Source: an uncultured Solobacterium sp. (GTDB lineage Bacteria > Bacillota_I > Bacilli_A > Erysipelotrichales > Erysipelotrichaceae). Taken from it: DNA of 5,861 nucleotides. This document shows positions 1 through 5,814 of the stretch, piece after piece (positions within the stretch are counted from its first letter, which is position 1; each line of letters opens with the position of its first letter). Location: contig URYK01000090.1 in the NCBI GenBank assembly GCA_900552125.1, positions 1 through 5,861 of the forward strand, read 5' to 3'. The notes under the pieces were generated by a model that saw only the letters and a list, made by a program, of their open reading frames with translations, was not told where the DNA came from and did no database searches. The position numbers and the translations under genes were made by a program.

Positions 1-50
1 TTTTTCTTTCAGTGAAACCCTGACCACGCGCATAGCACGTGGTATTAACA
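1..50. mobile_element. Possible end of an IS200/IS605-like element (partial, off left edge)
   Basis: Seen: this stretch is clearly less AT-rich than the rest of the window and contains a strong imperfect palindrome at 23-43. On the minus strand it folds as ACCACGTGC, loop TAT, GCGCGTGGT: nine pairs with one G-U wobble. On the plus strand that wobble becomes a C-A mismatch. A second small palindrome, TTTCA-G-TGAAA, lies at 7-17. No T-tract follows the hairpin on either strand, so it is a poor intrinsic terminator. Known: IS200/IS605 elements lack terminal inverted repeats and instead carry subterminal hairpins recognised by the TnpA tyrosine transposase. Inference: this may be the end of such an element whose body lies left of the window. 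No transposase is visible, so it could equally be the tail of an unrelated structured RNA or repeat. Confidence 0.3.
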
Positions 51-62
51 ATTATAAAACAA

Positions 63-99
63 AATACACCTAATTGTAATCAAACAATTTAGGTGTATT
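63..99 (-). terminator. Rho-independent terminator of the pyrophosphatase gene, probably bidirectional
   Basis: The arms AATACACCTAATTG (63-76) and CAATTTAGGTGTATT (85-99) form a long stem with one bulged T and an eight-base loop. On the minus strand the stem is followed by TTTGTTTTATAA (62 down to 51), a U-rich tail, 16 bases after the pyrophosphatase stop codon. On the plus strand it is followed by CTTCTTTTTAT, so it could also stop transcription entering from the left. Confidence 0.8.
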
Positions 100-114
100 C
101 TTCTTTTTATCTGT

Positions 115-1758
115 TTAATGTACTGAGTTAATAATAGCTCTAGATAATAATGGGACAATCTGGTTTTTTCTAGATAAAATATCTTCCTGGAAACTATGTT
201 CCTCATTTGCTTCATTAGGGAATGCTTCTGTAACAACATCCTTGATACTTCCTGCCGCATAAAAAGATGAACCATTTTCTAGTATGCTTGTAAATGCCAC
301 AACTAATAAATCTAATCCTTTATCATTCACGAACTGTTCCATTTCTTCTAACAATTGATTCTCAATATCTTTTGCTTCACCTACCTGGTAAGCAATCACT
401 TGAGAAATCATAACACTTTTTCCATCAATCTCAAATTTCTTAATATCTTGATTCAATAACTCTTTTGGTGTCTTTTTACTTATATTAGAACTTACCTTAA
501 ACATTTCCTTTGCGAAATCATCAATATCTAACCCTGCTATTTCCGCAAGCATTTTTGCTAAGCCTTTATCCTTAACAGTTGTTGTTGGAGATTTAAATTT
601 TAATGTATCAGATAAAATAGCACCCAATAATAAACCTGCAGTATCTTTAGGAATCGTCATCTGATTTTCTAAATATATCGATGTAATGATAGAAGCCGTA
701 CTTCCTATGATTTCATTACGGAAAGAAATTGGACGATTTGTTGAGATATCACATACTCGATGATGATCGATAACTTCTAACAAATCAGCTTTTTCTATGC
801 TTTTAACTGATTGAGAATATTCATTGTGATCAACCAAAATAACTTTTTTATTATGCTGATTTAAAATATGATATCTTGAAACATATCCAACTAAATGGTT
901 TTCATCATCTACTACAGGATAGCTTCGATATCTTGATTTCAACATCTTTTTTCCTACTTCATCCACAAACTCATTAATATTGAAACTAACTAAATCTGTC
1001 TTCATTAACAACTTCACTGGCGGAGAAAAGAATAAATAACGAGATGTATTCATTGTACCATGTCCAGAAATAATAATAGGACAATGATATTCTTTCGCAA
1101 GTTCAATGACACTAGGCTTAATTTCCTCTGTCCATACAGTAATTAGTATTCCAGCACCTTTTTTAATAGCTGCCATTTGTGCTTCAGAATCGTTCCCTAC
1201 AATAACTAAACGATCTTGTAGTTCATAGTTATTTAGTTTTGTTTCCGCTATCGCAATAACACTGGTTTTCCCATTAAAATGGTAATCTTTATCCATATAA
1301 ACCATCTTGCCGTTAATTGTTTTCGCAATGTATTCCGGTGGTGTTTTCTTTAACAGCTGAATAGCAAGTGCAGTATCCCCTAAACCAACGGTTGCTAAGT
1401 CTGACTTTGTAATCATTCCCATTAGTTTTCCTTGCTTATTAATTACACCATAAGATTGTTTTGTATGATCGCCCATCAATTCTAAAGTTTCTTTAATTGT
1501 TGTCTGTGGGCTAATAGCTAAAGGACCATCCATCTCAATTTCATTTAATGTTGCCCTTGCATCTTCAAATAAGATTGGTTCGTCAGTATGAAATCTTTCT
1601 AATAAATACTTGGTTTCTGCATTGATTGGTCCCAATCTACACGCAACAGCATTATATCCCTGGCGCTGTTTTAATTGTGCATAGGCAATCGCAGATACAA
1701 TAGAATCAGTATCAGGATGTCTATGTCCTGTTATGTAAATAGTTTCCTTATTTATCAT
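115..1758 (-). CDS. Manganese-dependent inorganic pyrophosphatase, family II, with CBS-DRTGG-CBS regulatory insert
   Basis: A 547-residue cytoplasmic enzyme that hydrolyses pyrophosphate to two phosphates, pulling biosynthetic reactions forward. Family II DHH-type signatures are all visible: GHRHPDTDS at 11-19 (metal ligands H12, D16, D18), VDHNE near 309-313, the DHH triad at 331-333, GAILSDTLKFKSPT at 379-392, and a DHHA2 domain from about 435 with the catalytic LSRKNQ at 528-533. Between the two halves of the DHH domain lies a regulatory insert: CBS repeat 1 (about 75-130), a DRTGG domain (about 135-245) and CBS repeat 2 (about 255-305). In characterised CBS-PPases the CBS pair binds adenine nucleotides (AMP and ADP inhibit, ATP activates), and DRTGG-containing forms also respond to diadenosine polyphosphates. 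Plain family II enzymes are about 310 residues, so the extra length is the insert. The start at 1758 is chosen because AGGAGG lies 10 bases upstream and homology begins there; an in-frame ATG at 1788 has no good ribosome binding site. All expected catalytic residues are present, so it is probably active. It is divergent from the ABC operon. Confidence 0.95.
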   Translation of the reverse strand: MINKETIYITGHRHPDTDSIVSAIAYAQLKQRQGYNAVACRLGPINAETKYLLERFHTDEPILFEDARATLNEIEMDGPLAISPQTTIKETLELMGDHTKQSYGVINKQGKLMGMITKSDLATVGLGDTALAIQLLKKTPPEYIAKTINGKMVYMDKDYHFNGKTSVIAIAETKLNNYELQDRLVIVGNDSEAQMAAIKKGAGILITVWTEEIKPSVIELAKEYHCPIIISGHGTMNTSRYLFFSPPVKLLMKTDLVSFNINEFVDEVGKKMLKSRYRSYPVVDDENHLVGYVSRYHILNQHNKKVILVDHNEYSQSVKSIEKADLLEVIDHHRVCDISTNRPISFRNEIIGSTASIITSIYLENQMTIPKDTAGLLLGAILSDTLKFKSPTTTVKDKGLAKMLAEIAGLDIDDFAKEMFKVSSNISKKTPKELLNQDIKKFEIDGKSVMISQVIAYQVGEAKDIENQLLEEMEQFVNDKGLDLLVVAFTSILENGSSFYAAGSIKDVVTEAFPNEANEEHSFQEDILSRKNQIVPLLSRAIINSVH

Positions 1759-1800
1759 GTAATAACTTCCTCCTATTTTTACATTCATCCCTGCGTATTG

Positions 1801-1806
1801 ATTATA
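1801..1806 (-). promoter_or_regulatory. -10 box of the pyrophosphatase promoter
   Basis: The minus strand reads TATAAT here, a perfect sigma-A -10 hexamer. Transcription would start near 1794, giving a leader of about 35 bases that includes the AGGAGG site before the ATG at 1758. No good -35 hexamer is found at 16-18 bases; the hexamer at 17 bases, TAGGAA, matches TTGACA at only three positions. The promoter may be weak or helped by an activator, for example at the palindrome at 1845-1869. Confidence 0.55.
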
Positions 1807-1844
1807 AAACAGAATGAGTTAAATTCCTACAAAAATCTTTAATT

Positions 1845-1869
1845 TCATAGATATTCATATTATCTATGA
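1845..1869. repeat. Perfect 9-bp inverted repeat in the divergent intergenic region
   Basis: TCATAGATA (1845-1853) and TATCTATGA (1861-1869) are exact reverse complements with a seven-base spacer. The site lies about 40 bases upstream of the pyrophosphatase -10 box and about 85 bases upstream of the operon -35 box. No T-tract marks it as a terminator, and no gene runs into it from either side. A protein-binding site is the likeliest reading; the protein is unknown. In such AT-rich DNA a chance repeat is possible. Confidence 0.4.
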
Positions 1870-1926
1870 TTTTATATAGAATTGAAAAGTAATATGCTCC
1901 ATAATAGATTTATTTATTTAAACGTA

Positions 1927-1938
1927 AATTGATCAATT
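1927..1938. repeat. 12-bp perfect palindrome AATTGATCAATT
   Basis: A gapless palindrome whose right end lies 16 bases before the operon -35 box at 1955. It could be an upstream regulator site. Short AT-rich palindromes of this length arise by chance, so support is weak. Confidence 0.25.
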
Positions 1939-1943
1939 ACTAT

Positions 1944-1962
1944 TTTGTCATTAATTGACAAA
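1944..1962. promoter_or_regulatory. Inverted repeat TTTGTCA-N5-TGACAAA overlapping the operon -35 box
   Basis: Seven-base perfect arms (1944-1950 and 1956-1962) with spacer TTAAT. The right arm contains most of the -35 hexamer TTGACA at 1955-1960, so a protein bound here would block or alter RNA polymerase access. It directly abuts the presumed YtrA operator that starts at 1963. The sequence differs from that operator, so if functional it would serve a different regulator. Confidence 0.35.
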
Positions 1963-1983
1963 TAAGTGTATTACATATACAAT
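1955..1983 (+). promoter_or_regulatory. Near-consensus sigma-A promoter of the repressor-ABC operon
   Basis: The -35 hexamer is TTGACA (1955-1960, perfect) and the -10 hexamer TACAAT (1978-1983, one mismatch), separated by exactly 17 bases. Transcription should start at about 1989-1991, leaving only about 15 bases of leader, enough for the ribosome binding site GAGGTG and little else. A promoter this strong in front of a self-regulated operon fits tight repression with strong output on release. Confidence 0.85.
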
Positions 1984-1990
1984 ACACTTA
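1963..1990. promoter_or_regulatory. Operator O1 for the YtrA-type repressor (AGTGTA-N12-TACACT)
   Basis: TAAGTGTATT (1963-1972) and AATACACTTA (1981-1990) are perfect 10-bp arms with an eight-base spacer. The repeat spans the promoter spacer, the -10 box and the expected start point, an ideal place for repression. The core AGTGTA...TACACT resembles the inverted repeat reported for the Bacillus subtilis YtrA operator, which I recall as having slightly different spacing. Assignment to the repressor encoded 16 bases downstream is inference from position and family. Confidence 0.75.
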
Positions 1991-2005
1991 AAGAGAGGTG
2001 GTAAT

Positions 2006-2377
2006 ATGCAATTTAATGATTTACAATTTCATAAAAAAGAACCTATGTATCCTCAGCTAAGTCGTTACATCAAAAAGCAGATTCTTGCGGGGAAAATCAA
2101 GCATTATGAAGAACTTCCTAGTCGAAGAGAATTAGCAATGCAGTTATCCATTAATCCAAATACTGTACAAAAAGCATATAAACAGTTAGAAGATGAGAAT
2201 ATTATTAAGACTATCAGTAATGTAAAAAGCGTTGTGGTTGTGACGGATGAAATTTTAGAAAAACTAAGAAATGAAATGATTGAAGAAACTGTACGTAATT
2301 TTATCAGTGAATGCCAAGATAGTGGTTTAGATTTCCAGCAAACCATCACTTGGATCTCTAAATTATGGAACACCTAA
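2006..2377 (+). CDS. GntR-family transcriptional repressor, YtrA subfamily
   Basis: A 123-residue cytoplasmic DNA-binding protein expected to repress this operon until a signal releases it. The N-terminal winged helix (about 9-78) has the GntR hallmarks: PMYPQLSRYIKKQILAGK at 13-30, LPSRRELA at 37-44 and the recognition-helix motif NPNTVQKAYKQLE at 50-62. The remaining 45 residues form a short helical tail, the size typical of YtrA members, which lack a large ligand domain. The wing is unusual: the usual glycine-rich G-x-G-x-F-V hairpin is replaced by SNVKSVVVV at 71-79. The start at 2006 is chosen because GAGGTG (1995-2000) lies five bases upstream and the family alignment begins there. A TTG at 1955 in the same frame is the -35 box and cannot be the start. 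It is the first gene of the operon; 48 bases separate it from the first permease gene. Confidence 0.9.
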   Translation: MQFNDLQFHKKEPMYPQLSRYIKKQILAGKIKHYEELPSRRELAMQLSINPNTVQKAYKQLEDENIIKTISNVKSVVVVTDEILEKLRNEMIEETVRNFISECQDSGLDFQQTITWISKLWNT

Positions 2378-2390
2378 TTTTTATGAATAT

Positions 2391-2415
2391 AGTGTATTAT
2401 AACCATAATACAGAA
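2391..2415. promoter_or_regulatory. Second operator-like site O2 in the repressor-permease gap
   Basis: TGTATTAT (2393-2400) and ATAATACA (2405-2412) are perfect 8-bp arms around AACC. Aligned to O1, both sites read AGTGTATTA-N7-AATACA with identical spacing, a 15-position match; O2 loses only the outermost bases on the right. It ends just before the ribosome binding site AAAGGAG (2414-2420) of the next gene. It may be an auxiliary repressor site, a roadblock, or control a weak internal promoter (TATTAT or TATAAC near 2395-2403, no clear -35). In RNA it could also form an 8-bp AT hairpin, but no T-tract follows. Confidence 0.55.
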
Positions 2416-2425
2416 AGGAGCATAT

Positions 2426-3130
2426 ATGAAACAAATTCTATTCTTTATTGAAAATACCTCTTGCCCTTACCTAAAATCAATTATATATCTTTATATTAGT
2501 GTTTTTCTATGTAATATCATACTTTGTGCCACAGGTTTGATTAAAGATATAAATAGTGTTACGTTCATTCTATTTTATTTAGGATTTCCTTTATTATTGA
2601 TTATCCACTATAAACGATATAAAGTATTCATCAAAAATGGCGGTCTTACTCGCATACGCTTATTACCAATCAAGAAAAGTTCATTTTTACTGAGTGAATT
2701 ACTATTTCAACTGATTACTTATCTTGGTCTATTCATGATAAACATAGTATCCTGGTGTGTAATCTATCTATTAATTTCTAGTCAATTACCATTTCTTCAT
2801 AATTCCTTTATCTACTTTATTTTGATGAACTCAATGCTTTACACTTATATGCCAATCAGTTTTATAAACATTCTCTTTATCATTGTTCTTCTTATCTCAG
2901 TGACTTGTGTAAGTACCATTTTATTAATCAGTATGGAAACTAATAAACAAGGACAAACAATTATGATGTATCTCTTTGCATTTTTCATTCTTGCGATCAT
3001 ACAACTCCATACATCTTCTTGGGAAATACAAAATCAATCAAATCTTTTCTTATTGATTGCGCTCATCGCCATTATGCCACTTAATATCCACCAATTACGT
3101 TCATACTTTATATGGAATACAAGGAGGTAA
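2426..3130 (+). CDS. ABC transporter permease, ABC-2-like membrane protein
   Basis: A 234-residue integral membrane protein. Hydrophobic segments fall at about 18-37, 44-62, 91-118, 126-142, 146-169, 178-195 and 206-220, giving six or seven helices. Between helices 2 and 3 is a cytoplasmic loop, YKRYKVFIKNGGLTRIRLLP at 62-81 followed by IKKSSFLLSE. This 'arginine-x-x-LP' pattern is common in ABC-2 type permeases and recurs in the second permease of this operon (KTRWMLIP), suggesting diverged paralogues that pair as a heterodimer. There is no family signature I can name with certainty; the call rests on topology and on the ATPase in the same operon. Ribosome binding site AAAGGAG is five bases before the ATG. 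The gene ends in AGG AGG TAA, so its last codons supply the ribosome binding site of the next gene, a layout that favours translational coupling. Confidence 0.75.
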   Translation: MKQILFFIENTSCPYLKSIIYLYISVFLCNIILCATGLIKDINSVTFILFYLGFPLLLIIHYKRYKVFIKNGGLTRIRLLPIKKSSFLLSELLFQLITYLGLFMINIVSWCVIYLLISSQLPFLHNSFIYFILMNSMLYTYMPISFINILFIIVLLISVTCVSTILLISMETNKQGQTIMMYLFAFFILAIIQLHTSSWEIQNQSNLFLLIALIAIMPLNIHQLRSYFIWNTRR

Positions 3131-3134
3131 CACT

Positions 3135-4382
3135 ATGAAAAAAACAACTTGTTTTATAGCTACAATAACTATCTGTTGCTTATGTCTATTATCCTTTGTT
3201 TATTATTTATCCAAACAAGGAGATTTTACAATAAAAGATATAAATGGTGACCCAACTCTCTTACAAGATGTTTCCTTTGATACAAATATGGTCATCGATA
3301 ATTCTTATATACCAATCTCTAATACAAATAATAAGGATATCCAGTATTCCCTAATAACTAATCAGTTTCCAATATATGATTCCTCTTGCAATTTCTCATA
3401 TTTTCCTAATGAGAATTCAAAGGCCTTAACAGAATTAGAATCTTATCAGGATGAAAATACTTATGTTTCAGAAGATACTGAGATGTATAAACGTACACTT
3501 AGTACAGCTGGTATTTATTTATCCTATTCTTACTCTGATGAAACAACAGGTGAGATGCCTATTGAGATTGGTATTCTAAAAACTGATATGTGGTATGATA
3601 CAGAGGATTCAATATCAGTACAGGAACGTATTCTCTCTGATTCCAGTGTACAGTATTATTCTGATCAAATAATAGTGTATAACCAAAATGAAGAAATTCC
3701 TGATTATTCAGTCTTAATGGTTCCTATTTACTATAAAGGATATTATTATCTTCTACCTCCCAGCAATGCATATATGAAAGGTCAAAACTATATTTATAAA
3801 GCAAAATTGCTTGATGAGCCTATTACTCTATCCTATACCGTCAATGATGACATGAAAGAGACTTTTGATAATCCTAATTATACTTCAACAATTTCAACTG
3901 AAAAACTTACTAAGGTCACAATGGGAAGAAATTATATAACCATGTTAATGGTAAATGAAGAATTTTATGTTTTTAGTGAATTAAATAATACGCTTTATGT
4001 AACTGTATATGATTTAGATGGAAATTATGTAAATGAATGGGAATATAAAAACCAAGGAATTGACACAATATTTCAAAATGACTCTTATATCTGCTGGGAA
4101 TATCAAACTAATTTATATGTTTTAGATACTAAAACGATGAAGATAGTTGATCAAGGTACCATTCATGATATAAATATATTCTCAATATCTGATCTATATT
4201 ATCACAATAACAACCTATATGTTTCTTACTTCGACACTAGCACTAATAATTATATTAGTTATATACAAGTAATAAGGAATAATAAATCTTTATATCATGG
4301 AGTATTTGATTTTTCAAAGACTAAATCTTCACAATATGATGAACTTATGTTCTATCAGACAGATGTAAAATTTAGGAGGTAG
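3135..4382 (+). CDS. Membrane-anchored extracytoplasmic protein with propeller-like C-terminal half, unknown function
   Basis: A 415-residue protein that I do not recognise as a named family. It starts MKKTTC and has one hydrophobic segment at about 7-25 with no lipobox cysteine in the right place, so it is probably a signal anchor with the rest outside the membrane. The mature part is rich in Tyr, Asn, Asp, Ser and Thr and is beta-like. An N-terminal module (about 30-250) includes FTIKDINGDPTLLQDVSF at 31-48. From about 262 to 395 are short repeats of the type seen in beta-propeller blades: FYVFSELNNTLYVTVYDLDG, LYVLDTKTMKIVDQG and LYVSYFDTSTNNYISYIQVI. The start at 3135 follows AAGGAGG by seven bases; upstream in-frame starts would overlap the permease gene and lack a site. 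It lies between the two permease genes and all belong to one transcription unit, which suggests a partner of the transporter: a substrate-binding, sensing or gating subunit on the outer face. It is not a classical solute-binding protein. Confidence 0.65.
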   Translation: MKKTTCFIATITICCLCLLSFVYYLSKQGDFTIKDINGDPTLLQDVSFDTNMVIDNSYIPISNTNNKDIQYSLITNQFPIYDSSCNFSYFPNENSKALTELESYQDENTYVSEDTEMYKRTLSTAGIYLSYSYSDETTGEMPIEIGILKTDMWYDTEDSISVQERILSDSSVQYYSDQIIVYNQNEEIPDYSVLMVPIYYKGYYYLLPPSNAYMKGQNYIYKAKLLDEPITLSYTVNDDMKETFDNPNYTSTISTEKLTKVTMGRNYITMLMVNEEFYVFSELNNTLYVTVYDLDGNYVNEWEYKNQGIDTIFQNDSYICWEYQTNLYVLDTKTMKIVDQGTIHDINIFSISDLYYHNNNLYVSYFDTSTNNYISYIQVIRNNKSLYHGVFDFSKTKSSQYDELMFYQTDVKFRR

Positions 4383-4385
4383 CTT

Positions 4386-5126
4386 ATGTTGAAGAAAGCA
4401 TTATATTATCGCATTTCCCGTATTTGGATACCTTATATTTTCCTTTGTTTTGCCTTTATTTCCTATAGTCTATATAACCTAAGCCAAGCAACAAGCATAT
4501 ATAAATCTATGAAAAATATCTCTATTCCAATAAATCCTTTCTATTATTTTTCCTCTCATTCCTTGATTACCTTTGTCTTTATCATGTCAATTACTATATG
4601 TTATGTCTTTTACATGTCAAAAGATTATCTACAGGGTAAAACTCGATGGATGTTAATTCCTAGCTCTCATAAATACAATGTGATTGCGGATTTCGTTGTT
4701 TTTACTGGATTATTAATTATTCTTCATATTATAAGTTATGTTCTTTTAACATTTATGTTTCATCATCACTTACAGATATTATCCAGTAATCAAGTTGTTC
4801 TTTTAGATGTTTACTATAATTTCCAATATCTTATTAGTAATGATTTATTATCTTCTATTTTATTTCCTCATACATTTATTTCAATTACTGTTTTACTATG
4901 TATGTATTTATTTTTGATAACAGGAAGTATTTCCTTTCTATTTATGATTGTTAATACTTCTACTCCGTCGATATTAGATGCAGTGATATATTGTTCTGGT
5001 ATCTTCCTAGCATTTATGAGTTTTAATTATTGGCATTCCGATGTATTACAGATCGTAATCTTATTATCCTATAGCGTTGTTTTCATTTATCTTTTGAAAA
5101 AGAATTGGAGGTTGAAAGTATGTTAA
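4386..5126 (+). CDS. Second ABC transporter permease, ABC-2-like membrane protein
   Basis: A 246-residue membrane protein with hydrophobic segments at about 14-33, 58-77, 103-126, 163-190, 196-213 and 220-236, that is six helices with a short N-terminal cytoplasmic start (MLKKALYYR). The loop after helix 2, SKDYLQGKTRWMLIPSSHKY at 78-97, matches in position and pattern the loop of the first permease, so the two likely form the transmembrane heterodimer of one exporter-type ABC system. The large region between helices 3 and 4 (about 127-160) is predicted to face outside. AGGAGG (4374-4379), overlapping the end of the preceding gene, lies six bases before the ATG. The last seven bases overlap the start of the ATPase gene, typical of subunits made in matched amounts. 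The function call depends on the neighbours; similarity to named permeases cannot be judged by eye. Confidence 0.75.
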   Translation: MLKKALYYRISRIWIPYIFLCFAFISYSLYNLSQATSIYKSMKNISIPINPFYYFSSHSLITFVFIMSITICYVFYMSKDYLQGKTRWMLIPSSHKYNVIADFVVFTGLLIILHIISYVLLTFMFHHHLQILSSNQVVLLDVYYNFQYLISNDLLSSILFPHTFISITVLLCMYLFLITGSISFLFMIVNTSTPSILDAVIYCSGIFLAFMSFNYWHSDVLQIVILLSYSVVFIYLLKKNWRLKVC

Positions 5127-5806
5127 AGTTAGAAAATGTTAGTAAGTTATATGCACCATCTCAAGGGCTATTTAACACATCCATATCCTTTAAAAAGGGA
5201 GAAATCACAGGTATTCTAGGAAGAAATGGAAGCGGAAAATCAACATTGCTGAAGAGCATATTAAACTTAATTCCAATCGATTCTGGAATCATAACATATG
5301 ATGATTTACCAATTGAAGAACAATTAGAAAAGATTGCCTATATTACAGAAGAAGGTAGCTATTTTCCATATATGAGCGCAAAAGCTTATGGTAAGTTTTT
5401 ATCCTCTTATTATCCATCTTTCTCTAATAGTCAATATATGCAATTATTAGAAAGATTTGAAGTACCAATCAATAACGCCATTCGCAATCTATCCAAAGGA
5501 CAACAGCTAAAAGTTGAGATTAGCGCAGGATTTGCGATGAATGCAAAACTTATTATTCTTGATGAACCTTTCACAACATTAGACATTTATGCCAAAGAAG
5601 ATACAATCAAATTATTAATCGAACAGGCAAAAGATGATGTGATGATCTTAATTACTACTCATAATATAGAAGAAATTGAAACAGTAATAGATCGCTGTGT
5701 TGTATTGGATAAAGGAAAAATTGTGGAAGATATCATGATGGATGATTTAAATGAGGATGGAAAAGATCTAAAGACTTTGCTAGATGCATATCGTCCTAAT
5801 AAATAG
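5120..5806 (+). CDS. ABC transporter ATP-binding protein
   Basis: A 228-residue cytoplasmic ATPase that powers the two permeases. All motifs are present: Walker A GRNGSGKST at 34-42 (K40), signature LSKGQ at 124-128, Walker B LIILDEP at 144-150 with catalytic E149, D-loop TTLD at 152-155 and switch histidine H181 in TTHN. The Q-loop reads AYITEEGSYFPYMS at 73-86, with glutamate where classical ABC proteins have glutamine; this and the LSKGQ form of the signature are usual in the ABC-2/BcrA-YtrB-like group of exporters. The length is that of a single nucleotide-binding domain with a short tail, so a homodimer is expected. The start at 5120 is chosen because GGAGG (5107-5111) lies eight bases upstream and the family alignment begins at MLKLENVSKLY. 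A TTG at 5105 in frame sits just before that ribosome binding site. The gene overlaps the preceding permease by seven bases. No operon terminator is seen after it. Confidence 0.95.
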   Translation: MLKLENVSKLYAPSQGLFNTSISFKKGEITGILGRNGSGKSTLLKSILNLIPIDSGIITYDDLPIEEQLEKIAYITEEGSYFPYMSAKAYGKFLSSYYPSFSNSQYMQLLERFEVPINNAIRNLSKGQQLKVEISAGFAMNAKLIILDEPFTTLDIYAKEDTIKLLIEQAKDDVMILITTHNIEEIETVIDRCVVLDKGKIVEDIMMDDLNEDGKDLKTLLDAYRPNK

Positions 5807-5814
5807 AAAAGAAA

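Noticed and set aside
45..275. Minus-strand open frame over the pyrophosphatase 3' end and its terminator
   Set aside because: It overlaps the conserved DHHA2 region in another frame and runs through the terminator hairpin.
1759..1788. Upstream ATG at 1788 as the pyrophosphatase start (ten extra residues)
   Set aside because: The extra residues are encoded by the leader containing the AGGAGG ribosome binding site of the ATG at 1758, and homology starts at the later Met. The upstream ATG lies only about six bases from the expected transcript start and has no site of its own.
2104..2373. Minus-strand open frame opposite the GntR gene
   Set aside because: It is the antisense shadow of a well-supported GntR-family gene, with low-complexity Ser/Leu composition and no ribosome binding site evidence.
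3135..3200. Lipoprotein signal in the outer protein
   Set aside because: Cysteines at residues 15, 16 and 18 lie inside the hydrophobic stretch without the L-x-A/G-C arrangement at its end, so a plain signal anchor fits better.
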